DNA from: Paraglaciecola mesophila KMM 241
GTDB taxonomy: Bacteria; Pseudomonadota; Gammaproteobacteria; Enterobacterales; Alteromonadaceae
DNA length: 64,000 bases
Assembly (NCBI RefSeq): GCF_000315015.1
Contig: NZ_BAEP01000023.1
Span: 1-64,000 of the forward strand
Direction of reading: 5' to 3'
Shown here: piece after piece, positions 55,905 to 63,779 of the stretch
Layout of the letters: the number at the start of each line of letters is the position of its first letter
Position numbering within the stretch: position 1 is the stretch's first letter
The notes under the pieces: generated by a model
The model's database searches: none
Seen by the model: the letters and a program-made list of their open reading frames with translations, nothing else
What the model was told of the DNA's origin: nothing
Position numbers and translations under genes: made by a program

Positions 55905-56882
55905 ATGTTTACCACCTTGATAATTTCAACCAGTTTTTTAGTACTGCTAACGTTTCTACCACTTTTCCCCAGTGACCATTGGACTATACGAGTCTGGGAG
56001 TTTCCTAGATTACAAATAGCGGTGTTGCTGATCATTAACCTGTTAGTAATAGGCGGCTTCTATCACCAAAATCTGTCATATATGGCAGGCATGTTGGTGA
56101 CGAATTTTGTTGCATTGGCTTATCAAATTCACTGGATCTTGCCCTACACGCCGATTGTGCAACCCATGGTTCCTATGAATGATTCTGCGGATCCGAAGCG
56201 CAGTATTAAAATTATCAATTCAAATGTATTGATGATAAATCACGATGCCCCCAAGCTTCTCAAGCTGGTGGACCAGGAAAAGCCACATATTTTAGTCACC
56301 CTTGAAACTAATCAGTGGTGGCAAGATGCCTTGTCTCCATTGCATGATGATTATCCCTATCGGGTGAATTTCCCGTTGGAAAACCTTTACGGTATGCATG
56401 TGTTCAGTCGCTTGCCCCTGAGTGATATCAAAACCGCTGAGCGAGTAGAAAAAGGCGTGCCCTCAGTACATTGCATTGCGACCCTAGAAAGTGGCGAAAA
56501 AATACGTTGCCATTTTGTGCATCCAGCCCCTCCAAGCCCCACAGAAAATGAAGAAGCCACTGAGCGTGACAGAGAGTTACTTGGCCTTGCTAAAGAAATA
56601 GCAAGTGCAGACAGCGAAACGGCCTTACCTATTATCGTCAGCGGCGATTTAAACGACGTGGCATGGTCGCCCACTACGCAAGCATTTCTGCGCATAAGTG
56701 GCATGTGCGATCCGCGCATTGGTCGTGGCGCTTTTAACACTTTTCATGCGCAGCACGTTTTAGCGCGTTGGCCTTTAGACCATGTATTTCACAGTAAGGA
56801 CTTTGAGCTGGTGAATTTATCGCGTTTGCCAGAAATAGGCTCTGACCACTTTCCGTTACTGACCGAACTGTGCCTCAAATAA
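55905..56882 (+). CDS. Endonuclease/exonuclease/phosphatase-family membrane protein (YafD-like)
   Basis: Three N-terminal membrane segments (about 1-85) precede an EEP metallo-phosphoesterase domain (about 100-322) with INSNVLMIN, LVTLETN (catalytic Glu), GDLNDVAWS (Asp-Leu-Asn) and IGSDHFPLL (Asp-His). All catalytic residues are present. E. coli YafD has the same layout. The substrate may be a phosphodiester in the periplasm, but is unknown. Confidence 0.9.
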   Translation: MFTTLIISTSFLVLLTFLPLFPSDHWTIRVWEFPRLQIAVLLIINLLVIGGFYHQNLSYMAGMLVTNFVALAYQIHWILPYTPIVQPMVPMNDSADPKRSIKIINSNVLMINHDAPKLLKLVDQEKPHILVTLETNQWWQDALSPLHDDYPYRVNFPLENLYGMHVFSRLPLSDIKTAERVEKGVPSVHCIATLESGEKIRCHFVHPAPPSPTENEEATERDRELLGLAKEIASADSETALPIIVSGDLNDVAWSPTTQAFLRISGMCDPRIGRGAFNTFHAQHVLARWPLDHVFHSKDFELVNLSRLPEIGSDHFPLLTELCLK

Positions 56883-56980
56883 GAACTTCAGCGGCGAGTT
56901 AACGTTCGGAAACTTGTTCCTTTTCGAATTGTAAATATTTCAATATTTAGTTACACACCAAATCAGTTTTTTTTAACGCT

Positions 56981-57017
56981 AACCTTAAAAATACATATAA
57001 ATCAGTGTTTTAAGGTT
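56981..57017. terminator. AT-rich inverted repeat upstream of DUF1328 gene
   Basis: AACCTTAAAA (56981-56990) and TTTTAAGGTT (57008-57017) are exact inverted repeats 17 bases apart, followed by TTTTAT. It may end the YafD-like transcript or bind a regulator of the small stress proteins downstream. Confidence 0.5.
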
Positions 57018-57099
57018 TTTTATTGGTGTGGCACGATTAGCGCATTAACTCATTCGACATTCAGATTTGAATACAGTATTGAATACTAAGGAGATTACT

Positions 57100-57276
57100 A
57101 TGTTGGGTTGGGCATTAACGTTTTTAATTATCGCAATCTTGGCTGGTGTAATGGGTTTTGGTGGAATAGCCGGAACTGCAGCAGGAATTGCAAAAATCAT
57201 TTTCTTTGTATTTTTAGTGCTATTGGTACTATCGTTGGTAGCAAATGCTATCCGCGGTAAAGGCCCCAAAGTCTAG
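57100..57276 (+). CDS. DUF1328 small membrane protein
   Basis: ATG 57100 is preceded by AAGGAG; the 58-residue product [27 protein letters not shown]... is a typical DUF1328/UPF0391 (YtjA-like) protein with two membrane segments and a basic tail. In other gammaproteobacteria such genes are stress or stationary-phase induced. A longer in-frame start at 57067 lacks a ribosome binding site. Confidence 0.95.
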   Translation: MLGWALTFLIIAILAGVMGFGGIAGTAAGIAKIIFFVFLVLLVLSLVANAIRGKGPKV

Positions 57277-57324
57277 ATTTACAGCACACAAATTTACTTA
57301 TAACTAACGACACGGAGATTCATT

Positions 57325-57519
57325 ATGAACTTACTTAAAAAATTTACTCTTTTAGCCATGGTTTTCAGTTCACTTACACTAGTAACTGCTTGTAACGACA
57401 ACAATGCAGAGAATGCAGGTGAAAAAGTCGACGAAATGATGACTGACACAGGCAATGCAATCGAAGACGCGTGTGAAGATGTAAAAGAAGGCGCAGGCGC
57501 TGAAGACAACGATTGTTAA
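57325..57519 (+). CDS. Small acidic lipoprotein, entericidin-like
   Basis: A 64-residue protein with signal and lipobox LVTAC, then a short acidic mature part (EKVDEMMTDTGNAIEDACEDVKEG). The size and the GNAIEDACEDVK-type helix recall entericidin-family lipoproteins, but similarity is weak. GGAG precedes the ATG. Ended by a strong terminator. Probably an envelope-stress protein of the same group as its DUF1328 neighbour. Confidence 0.75.
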   Translation: MNLLKKFTLLAMVFSSLTLVTACNDNNAENAGEKVDEMMTDTGNAIEDACEDVKEGAGAEDNDC

Positions 57520-57553
57520 TTTACTTGAGTAGATGAACAAATTGATTTAATGG

Positions 57554-57578
57554 AAAGGGGTGCTTGCACCCCTTTTTT
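57554..57578 (+). terminator. Terminator after the small lipoprotein gene
   Basis: AAAGGGGTGC pairs with GCACCCCTTT, followed by further T. It begins 35 bases after the stop codon. Confidence 0.93.
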
Positions 57579-57696
57579 GATGCATATACTAATATAACGA
57601 CCTCACCAGACGTTGCACCTAAATGTGAAGCTGAATAGGCGAAAGCGCGACAGAGGTTGTCAAACCATAGGCTAATAGAGCCTAGGAGTGTGCAAA

Positions 57697-57876
57697 ATGT
57701 TGATGCAAATCACTATCGTGTTTTTAATTATCGCAGTCGGTGCCATTGTTGCCTTGTCGGGTGCAATGAGCGGCGGCTTTCTTACTACTTTTTTTATCGC
57801 ATTTGGGCTTTTTGTGGTCGTAGCCCTAGGCGCAGCAATGGTGGCAGCAAAAAAGAAAAATACAAACAATCAGTAA
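57697..57876 (+). CDS. Small hydrophobic membrane protein
   Basis: A 59-residue protein (MLMQITIVFLIIAVGAIVALSG...) has two membrane segments and a basic KKKNTNNQ tail. AGGAG lies before ATG 57697; the GTG at 57688 is too close to it. I do not recognise the family, but its size and position next to DUF1328 suggest a related stress role. Confidence 0.6.
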   Translation: MLMQITIVFLIIAVGAIVALSGAMSGGFLTTFFIAFGLFVVVALGAAMVAAKKKNTNNQ

Positions 57877-58016
57877 CCGCTGGGGCGGGTAAATGGCCGG
57901 AGCGGGTTAAAAGCTCGGCCGCCGATAATCGCTCCAGCGTATCAAAAGCCCAGAACGACAAAGACGCAGCTCTGTTTGGCGCTCGGTAACCTCTCATCAA
58001 AATAGGTACACATTGG

Positions 58017-59372
58017 ATGTCAGTACATATGAACACACGGATCATCACGCTATGGGAAACCATCCGTACTAGCTTTTGGTTCGTGCCATCAATTATGGCG
58101 CTTATTGCCATTGGGTTGTCGCAAGCTGGCCTCGCTTTTGACCGTTTCGGCGCTGACAGTGAGTTAGAGATACTCGCCGATTTCTATCAGACCACCCCTG
58201 AATCAGCCCGCGCTTTGTTAACGACCATTGCTACCGCCATGATAACGGTAACCAGCATTGCCTTTTCGATTACTGTTGTGGCATTGACTTTAGCCTCTTC
58301 GCAATTCGGCCCTCGGCTTATTCGAAACTTTATGATGGATACAGGCACCCAATGTGTATTGGGCTTTTTCTTGTCTACGTTCATTTATTGCCTACTGATT
58401 ATCCAGGCCACCAAGTCTTTTGAGCAACAAGAATTCGTACCTGGCATCAGCATTCTGACCTCTGTGATACTGGCAATCGTCGGGGTAGGGGTATTGATTT
58501 ATTTCATTCATCATGTGGCAAGGGCAATTCAAGCTGACAACGTTATTGATAACGTTTATCGTGAGCTTAACGACATCATTGAACGTTTATTCCCGAAAAT
58601 TGAAGAGCAAGATGAGGTTGATACAACTGCAGAACAGGGCGTCAACACACCTCCAGATTTCACCCAAATTTACCTTAATAGCCAAGATATCGAATCAGCG
58701 AGCAGCGGATACGTGCAAACTCTCGACATGGGCCAGCTGCGTGCCTTAAGCGAAAATAGTGATATGGCGCTGAGCGTACAATACATGCCAGGGGATTTTG
58801 TGGTGCGGGGCTCTGTGCTCGTCACCGCCTATTTCAATGGTGCAACCCTGCCATGTGAGTCACAAAAAATTGCCGAGCTGGTGCGCCTAGGCTCTCATCG
58901 GACACCCGTGCAAGATGTAGAGTTTGCTATTCGACAATTAGTTGAAATTGCAGTAAGAGCATTATCTCCCGGTATTAACGACCCGTACTCAGCTGTTACC
59001 GTGGTAGACAAGCTTAGCGCAGTGCTGTGCACCTTGACTGATAAACCGTTTCCCCCTTCGACATATGAGGATGTCCAAGGAATTATTCGGCTTCAATGTA
59101 AGCCGGTTGCTTTCACAGGACTAGGTGAGGCGGCATTTAATCAGATCCGCCAATATTCCAAAGGTAGCTTAGCGGTCACTATTCGGTTATTGGAAGGGCT
59201 AAGCAGTATTTTGCGTTTTAGTCGCAGCCCAGAGCATAAACAGTTCGTTCGTCAACAGGCTGCTATGATCGAACAAATTCAAAGCAGTTCAAAGCTAGGA
59301 GAGCGCGATTGGCAGGATATAAAGCGCCGCTTAGATGACATTAAGCGCAATCTAGACAGTGACAACAACTAA
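58017..59372 (+). CDS. DUF2254 membrane protein
   Basis: The protein of 451 residues has four membrane segments in its first 175 residues (SFWFVPSIMALIAIGLSQAGL, ITVTSIAFSITVVALTLASSQFGPRLIRNFM) and a cytosolic-type region afterwards. SQFGPRLIRNFM and SPGINDPYSAVTVVDKL are hallmark DUF2254 blocks. The function of the family is unknown. ATG 58029 is an alternative start four codons in. Confidence 0.9.
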   Translation: MSVHMNTRIITLWETIRTSFWFVPSIMALIAIGLSQAGLAFDRFGADSELEILADFYQTTPESARALLTTIATAMITVTSIAFSITVVALTLASSQFGPRLIRNFMMDTGTQCVLGFFLSTFIYCLLIIQATKSFEQQEFVPGISILTSVILAIVGVGVLIYFIHHVARAIQADNVIDNVYRELNDIIERLFPKIEEQDEVDTTAEQGVNTPPDFTQIYLNSQDIESASSGYVQTLDMGQLRALSENSDMALSVQYMPGDFVVRGSVLVTAYFNGATLPCESQKIAELVRLGSHRTPVQDVEFAIRQLVEIAVRALSPGINDPYSAVTVVDKLSAVLCTLTDKPFPPSTYEDVQGIIRLQCKPVAFTGLGEAAFNQIRQYSKGSLAVTIRLLEGLSSILRFSRSPEHKQFVRQQAAMIEQIQSSSKLGERDWQDIKRRLDDIKRNLDSDNN

Positions 59373-59599
59373 TTGAGCGTGACATTAATTAGCAGAGCAT
59401 TATGAGGGGTAGGTAGTCAGTAATGGCTGCAAATAGCGTTGAAAATATTTCATGTTAATTTGCTTCGTCTCACATTACTCATTATTTATTCTATACATAT
59501 CAACTGGTTACTTTGTGGCATGGTATTCGAATAGATTAGTCCACATGCTCACTGCGTTTACTTGCAATAAGTTAACGCCATCAACAGAAGGACTCATTT

Positions 59600-60406
59600 A
59601 TGCACTCTTTAACACTACCTACGCCGGGGTTCGGTACATACCGCTTAAAAGGTGATGACGCCAAACTGGCGGTAGAGAACGCGCTTGATGTGGGTTACCG
59701 TCACATTGATACCGCACAAGCTTATGAAAATGAAGCAGAAGTCGGCGATGCCATTTCCGCCTCTAAGATCCCTAGAGGTGAGCTTTTCGTCACCACTAAG
59801 GTGTGGTTTGATAACCTCAGTGCCGACAAATTCATCACCAGCGTGCAAAACAGCCTGACTCAGCTCAATACGGACTATGTGGATCTGCTACTTATTCACT
59901 GGCCGTCACCCGACAACAAGGTGCCTATGGAAGAATATCTGCACGAGCTAAAGGCCTGTAAAGAGCGAGGTTTAACTGAACATATTGGCGTATCTAACTT
60001 TACCCAAAGCCAGCTCGATCAGGCGCTGTCTATTTTAGGTAAAGATCATATTCTGACTAACCAAATAGAAGTGCACCCTCATTTTCAAAATAAAGAACTA
60101 GTGGCTTACTGCCAACGTAACAATATTCAGGTTACAGCTTATATGCCCTTAGGAGTGGGTAAAGTGATGGAAAACGATGTGTTAAATGATATCGCCAGTG
60201 CCCACGATACAACACCATCCGCAGTTACCTTAGCGTGGTTAAGTCATAAGAAAATCGTGGCGATCCCTTCATCTACAAATGTGAACCACATGCGTGACAA
60301 CCTCACTGCCAAGCAGATGATGTTAACCGCCGAAGAGATCGAGAAAATCGATGCGATTGAACCGCAAGAACGCATTGTTGACCCTGATTTCGCACCGGAC
60401 TGGTAA
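59600..60406 (+). CDS. dkgB: Aldo/keto reductase, 2,5-diketo-D-gluconate reductase B type
   Basis: The AKR (beta/alpha)8 barrel has its catalytic tetrad: Asp37 and Tyr42 in HIDTAQAYENE, Lys67 in TTKVW and His100 in LLIHWPSP. The C-terminal LAWLSHKKIVAIPSSTNVNHMRDN binds NADPH. Length 268 matches DkgB. It reduces keto acids and aldehydes such as methylglyoxal. Single gene, with AAGGA before the ATG. Confidence 0.92.
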   Translation: MHSLTLPTPGFGTYRLKGDDAKLAVENALDVGYRHIDTAQAYENEAEVGDAISASKIPRGELFVTTKVWFDNLSADKFITSVQNSLTQLNTDYVDLLLIHWPSPDNKVPMEEYLHELKACKERGLTEHIGVSNFTQSQLDQALSILGKDHILTNQIEVHPHFQNKELVAYCQRNNIQVTAYMPLGVGKVMENDVLNDIASAHDTTPSAVTLAWLSHKKIVAIPSSTNVNHMRDNLTAKQMMLTAEEIEKIDAIEPQERIVDPDFAPDW

Positions 60407-60481
60407 GAGAAAACAATATGCAAGTACCGTTAATCCTAATTACAGCCTAGGGCTATTGAAGCGGTAGTTCAATTGCACCAG

Positions 60482-60514
60482 CGCCTCTGCCTCTTGTGAG
60501 TCAGAGGCGTTTTT
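60482..60514 (+). terminator. Terminator after dkgB
   Basis: CGCCTCTG pairs with CAGAGGCG, loop of 12, then TTTTT. The rest of the 339-base gap up to 60745 shows no gene; it should hold the promoter of the BON-domain gene. Confidence 0.88.
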
Positions 60515-60745
60515 ATGTGTGTAGCGGTTGTACTTTTATCATTTGAGCGCAAACCAAGACAGCACTTACACGCATTATAAATCGCAATATTATTGAAGAA
60601 CTATTTACAACTCTCTGGTAAGAATTTTCACGAGTGAATCAGATGAAATCTATCTTTATTAACACAAAACCCTTATTTATCAACATTTTATTTGATTGGC
60701 ATTGAACTAGCATTAACCACTGTGAATCTTAAAAAGGAGATATTT

Positions 60746-61312
60746 ATGAAAAATTCAATCATTTCAGTATTAGTAGCCGCAACACTTGGTACAGCTTCTC
60801 TAGCTGCGAATGCAGAGAATACTTGGAAGGATACAGCGAGCGATGCCTGGATAGACGGCAAAGCAGAAACAACATTAATGCTTAACGGCAACCTCGACTC
60901 GTTTGACATCAACACCGATGTCAAAAACGGCAAAGTCACCCTAACCGGTAAGGTTGACCGTGAAGTAGATAAAGCTTTAGCAACCGAGCTTGTGATGTCG
61001 CTTGATGGCGTCAAAGACGTAGATAACCAATTAACGGTTATCGAAGAGCTAGATGAAGAACAAGACGGCGAAGTTATGCAGACCCTTAACGATGCAAAAA
61101 TTGAAACGGTTGTGAAGACCCGCTTAATGTTTGAATCAGAAGTCAGTGGCATGGACATCGAAGTCGAATCAAAAATGGGTGAAGTTACCCTTTCAGGCAT
61201 GGTAGAAAGCGACGCTGAGCGTCAATTGGCGATTAAAATCGCTGAAAATACCAACGACGTGAAAACCGTTGTTGATATGCTTAAAACAGCTGAACAAGGC
61301 GGTAACGCATAA
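60746..61312 (+). CDS. Periplasmic protein with two BON domains (OsmY-like)
   Basis: A signal peptide (about 1-22, ending AANA) is followed by two BON domains (about 38-105 and 115-182): FDINTDVKNGKVTLTGKVDREVDKALA and MDIEVESKMGEVTLSGMVESDAERQLA show the repeated Gly-containing pattern. OsmY of E. coli has the same two-domain plan and is induced by osmotic and envelope stress. ATG 60746 is preceded by AAGGAG. A longer in-frame start at 60692 is not supported. Confidence 0.92.
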   Translation: MKNSIISVLVAATLGTASLAANAENTWKDTASDAWIDGKAETTLMLNGNLDSFDINTDVKNGKVTLTGKVDREVDKALATELVMSLDGVKDVDNQLTVIEELDEEQDGEVMQTLNDAKIETVVKTRLMFESEVSGMDIEVESKMGEVTLSGMVESDAERQLAIKIAENTNDVKTVVDMLKTAEQGGNA

Positions 61313-61336
61313 TATTTGCGCCACGCAAGCTAGTTG

Positions 61337-61363
61337 AAAACACCTGCTACGGCGGGTGTTTTT
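61337..61363 (+). terminator. Terminator after the BON-domain gene
   Basis: AAAACACCTGC pairs with GCGGGTGTTTT (one G-U) around a TACG loop. It begins 25 bases after the stop codon. Confidence 0.9.
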
Positions 61364-61673
61364 GTTTGTACCCTATGATGGCATGGAGCTATTTGCACCC
61401 GAGATCTGCTTTGCCCTTTTCGTTGGCGTTTATTCGTACCATCCTCTAGCAGTTGTTTTGCCATTGTCGAATAAATACTTTGCAAAAGTCATCAACATCG
61501 CAATACAACTCAACTAAATTCCTCATGCCTGTTACTTGTTTAAATCAGATGTTTTTTGGTCGAAAGATAGATCGTATCTTTGTTTGGATAAGAAAAAACA
61601 GATCGGCATATTTTGTATTGTACGATATGAATTTTATGAACTTAAGGGAGTTAATCTCCTTGTTCGTATAATG
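61364..61673. other. Intergenic region
   Basis: About 310 bases between the BON-domain terminator and the convergent hipB stop. Short open frames here (61453-61671, 61536-61745) lack ribosome binding sites and recognisable products. Nothing else seen. Confidence 0.35.
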
Positions 61674-61952
61674 TTAAACGATGCGTTGAACTCTATGAGC
61701 ACTCACTTTAAAGCCACCAGGGGCAAGGAGTTTGTTGAGTACTGATAGGCGGGGATCGGTGTTGCCTTTTTCTACATCTCGTAGGGTTTTGTCAGATATT
61801 TTTATAAATTTAGCGTATTGAGTTTGGGTCATGCCGTATAGGTTGGTGCGGATCTGCTTTATCGCTTCTCCAAGTGAAATGACATTATTTGCTAAGTTTT
61901 CTTCGATTTTAGCTAAGGCTTCTTTGCGTTGCTCAGCGGTTAAATTAGCCAT
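61674..61952 (-). CDS. hipB: HipB-like XRE antitoxin/regulator
   Basis: A 92-residue protein with an XRE helix-turn-helix (about 38-85: GMTQTQYAKFIKISDKTLRDVEKGNTDPRLSVLNKLLAPGGF, in pieces) after a 35-residue N-terminal helix. It overlaps the end of hipA by eight bases and is therefore made after hipA on the same message. In the E. coli system the HipB gene comes first. It probably binds the palindromes upstream of hipA and restrains the kinase. Confidence 0.88.
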   Translation of the reverse strand: MANLTAEQRKEALAKIEENLANNVISLGEAIKQIRTNLYGMTQTQYAKFIKISDKTLRDVEKGNTDPRLSVLNKLLAPGGFKVSAHRVQRIV

Positions 61953-63276
61953 GGTAGACTCCCATTTCAGCTAGTTTGGTTTTTATATTGTGAAAGCCAA
62001 TTGCTGGAAAGTTTAATATTTCCTCAGGGCAATTTAATTGCTCAAGTAATTCTGGTAACTCGATTAGTTTTAGGGCTAGTTGTTTCAAATAGTCAATTAA
62101 TACTGCAGGTTGGCAAAAATCCCCTAACTCGTTGGCTACTTGCTCAAAGTTAACTTGTCCACCATTTTCGCAGTTTCGTTTCCATTTAAATAAGCGAGTT
62201 ATCATTTCTAGATCGGCCTTCATTGGCGCAAAGTCGTAAATTGGAGCAAAGCGAATATCGCCATCAAATTTCAAGAACGAAATATTACGACCATGGTTGT
62301 CTGAATTACCAAATACTAAATTTAAAAAGTCTCTTACTACGTATTGCTTAGCAAATTCAGCAGCACTCATTTGAGTGGTATCTTGTATACGATCCCACAC
62401 CTCTCTCATGACGGTAAAATGATCATGATGGCTACCAGGAACAGCATTGATGATGGAGTAAATGCTTTCTAAACCAATACGAGTTGCTATGCCATTTTCG
62501 CTGCGAACATCAAATCTAGGTAGCCATAAACTTACTTGGCCTTGGTGCTCCAAAATTTTCATTTTTGCAACGTCGATAGTTTCAATGTTTGTGCCTTTAA
62601 GTATATGGGTTAAGGCTTGGTAGTAGATGCCCTCAGTTTTTAAAATGCTGTTGTCTCTGGCTGTACGAGTATTTCTGGCAAATTTTGTTAAGTAGGGCAC
62701 TGCTCTCAGTGGCTTACCTGCAAAGTCGGCATCGATGTAGACTTGATCTTCTTCAAGCATTAATAACAATTTAGGTGCTACTCCACCCGCTCCTGTGGCG
62801 CCACCAACAGCCGCTCCATGTTCATTGGCGTATTCTAAAAAGTTATGCTGAAGCTGAATGACATCATTGATAGAAAAGCGGATTTTCGTGTCGTCATTAC
62901 TTGAAAGTACTGATTCTTTAATGCGCAAGTTGCCTACCGGAGACATGCAGGCATTGGTTAATAAAGCATAGTTTTGCTCAAAGTCACCTGAGCGGCTTAC
63001 ATTGAGGTACTGTAACCACCAATCTCTTGATTTACCCACGGGTAATATATCGTCTAATAAGGCCGGCCAGTTTGGATAATCAGTAGGGATAATGCTAATA
63101 GGGGCATTCACCGTGCACGCCCAGCAGTCTTTAACCTCATAACTAGCTACAGCTGCAATATATTCTGAGTAGTAACTGAGCGCTGCCGTGGCACTTAGTT
63201 TATTACCTGCGAAGCTAAGTGTGGCTGCATCCCACCACTTGCCCTGGTTAAATAATTGAAGTGTGACATTTTGCAT
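61945..63276 (-). CDS. hipA: HipA-like serine/threonine kinase toxin
   Basis: The HipA-type kinase fold has a Gly-rich loop (GGATGAGGVAPK, 158-169), catalytic Asp326 in GNSDNHGRN, and metal-binding Asp348 in APIYDFAPM. Catalytic residues are intact, so the kinase should be active. E. coli HipA phosphorylates glutamyl-tRNA synthetase; the target here is unknown. Length 443 is close to E. coli HipA (440). No clear ribosome binding site precedes ATG 63276. The promoter region carries several palindromes. Confidence 0.9.
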   Translation of the reverse strand: MQNVTLQLFNQGKWWDAATLSFAGNKLSATAALSYYSEYIAAVASYEVKDCWACTVNAPISIIPTDYPNWPALLDDILPVGKSRDWWLQYLNVSRSGDFEQNYALLTNACMSPVGNLRIKESVLSSNDDTKIRFSINDVIQLQHNFLEYANEHGAAVGGATGAGGVAPKLLLMLEEDQVYIDADFAGKPLRAVPYLTKFARNTRTARDNSILKTEGIYYQALTHILKGTNIETIDVAKMKILEHQGQVSLWLPRFDVRSENGIATRIGLESIYSIINAVPGSHHDHFTVMREVWDRIQDTTQMSAAEFAKQYVVRDFLNLVFGNSDNHGRNISFLKFDGDIRFAPIYDFAPMKADLEMITRLFKWKRNCENGGQVNFEQVANELGDFCQPAVLIDYLKQLALKLIELPELLEQLNCPEEILNFPAIGFHNIKTKLAEMGVYHG

Positions 63277-63293
63277 GTAGTAGCCAGCAGTTT

Positions 63294-63556
63294 GTTACCG
63301 TTAATACTTTAATAATAACAGCTAAACGGTAGAGTTCTACTGTTTATGCTCGGTTTCTTATGAATAAACGGTAGTAAACTTTTGTTTCATAACGATTTCA
63401 CCTACGTGTGTCTGTGAGTTTGTAAGAAGAGTACGAAAGTATTCCATATCTACTCAGCTTGAATAATGTGCGTGAAACGTTCGATAGGTGAAAGCGGTAA
63501 TCTATTACCGTAAAAAAGCACAATACTCATATTTAAACGGTAGGGTGCTACCGTTT
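63294..63556. promoter_or_regulatory. Array of 9-4-9 palindromes upstream of hipA (candidate HipB operators)
   Basis: Four copies of AAACGGTAG-N4-CTACCGTTT-type palindromes occur: 63324-63345 (right arm CTACTGTTT), 63366-63387 (right arm degenerate, CTTTTGTTT), 63492-63513 (AAGCGGTAA-TCTA-TTACCGTAA) and 63535-63556 (perfect). A half site TTACCGTT lies at 63296-63303. The last two start 43 bases apart, the first two 42 apart, i.e. about four helix turns each. They most likely bind the XRE protein of this module. Confidence 0.75.
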
Positions 63557-63571
63557 GTACATCGAGTAATC

Positions 63572-63593
63572 CTTATTATCTTTAGATAATAAG
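63572..63593. promoter_or_regulatory. Second 9-4-9 palindrome of unrelated sequence
   Basis: CTTATTATC-TTTA-GATAATAAG is a perfect inverted repeat 16 bases past the last ACGGTAG palindrome. Same geometry but different bases. It may be an operator of the gene that starts at 63780, or a weak hairpin. Confidence 0.45.
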
Positions 63594-63779
63594 TCGCTAA
63601 AATGTATCGTCATTCCCGTAGTTGTGTCTTTTTGTGGTAATTAATTTAACCTATGCAATGGGTTTTATCTTATGCTAAAACACCTCCTCTAACGAGAGAG
63701 GGAACTTCAAATATTTATACCTGTATTTCTAAAACTGTGTCCTTCTCTTGTCGCCACTCTCAAAACATAAGGACATGCT

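Noticed and set aside
61453-61745. Two overlapping short frames between the BON-domain gene and hipB
   Set aside because: No ribosome binding sites, no similarity, and they run into hipB on the other strand.
63294-63556. CRISPR-like repeats upstream of hipA
   Set aside because: The repeats are palindromic, degenerate and unevenly spaced, which fits operators rather than CRISPR.
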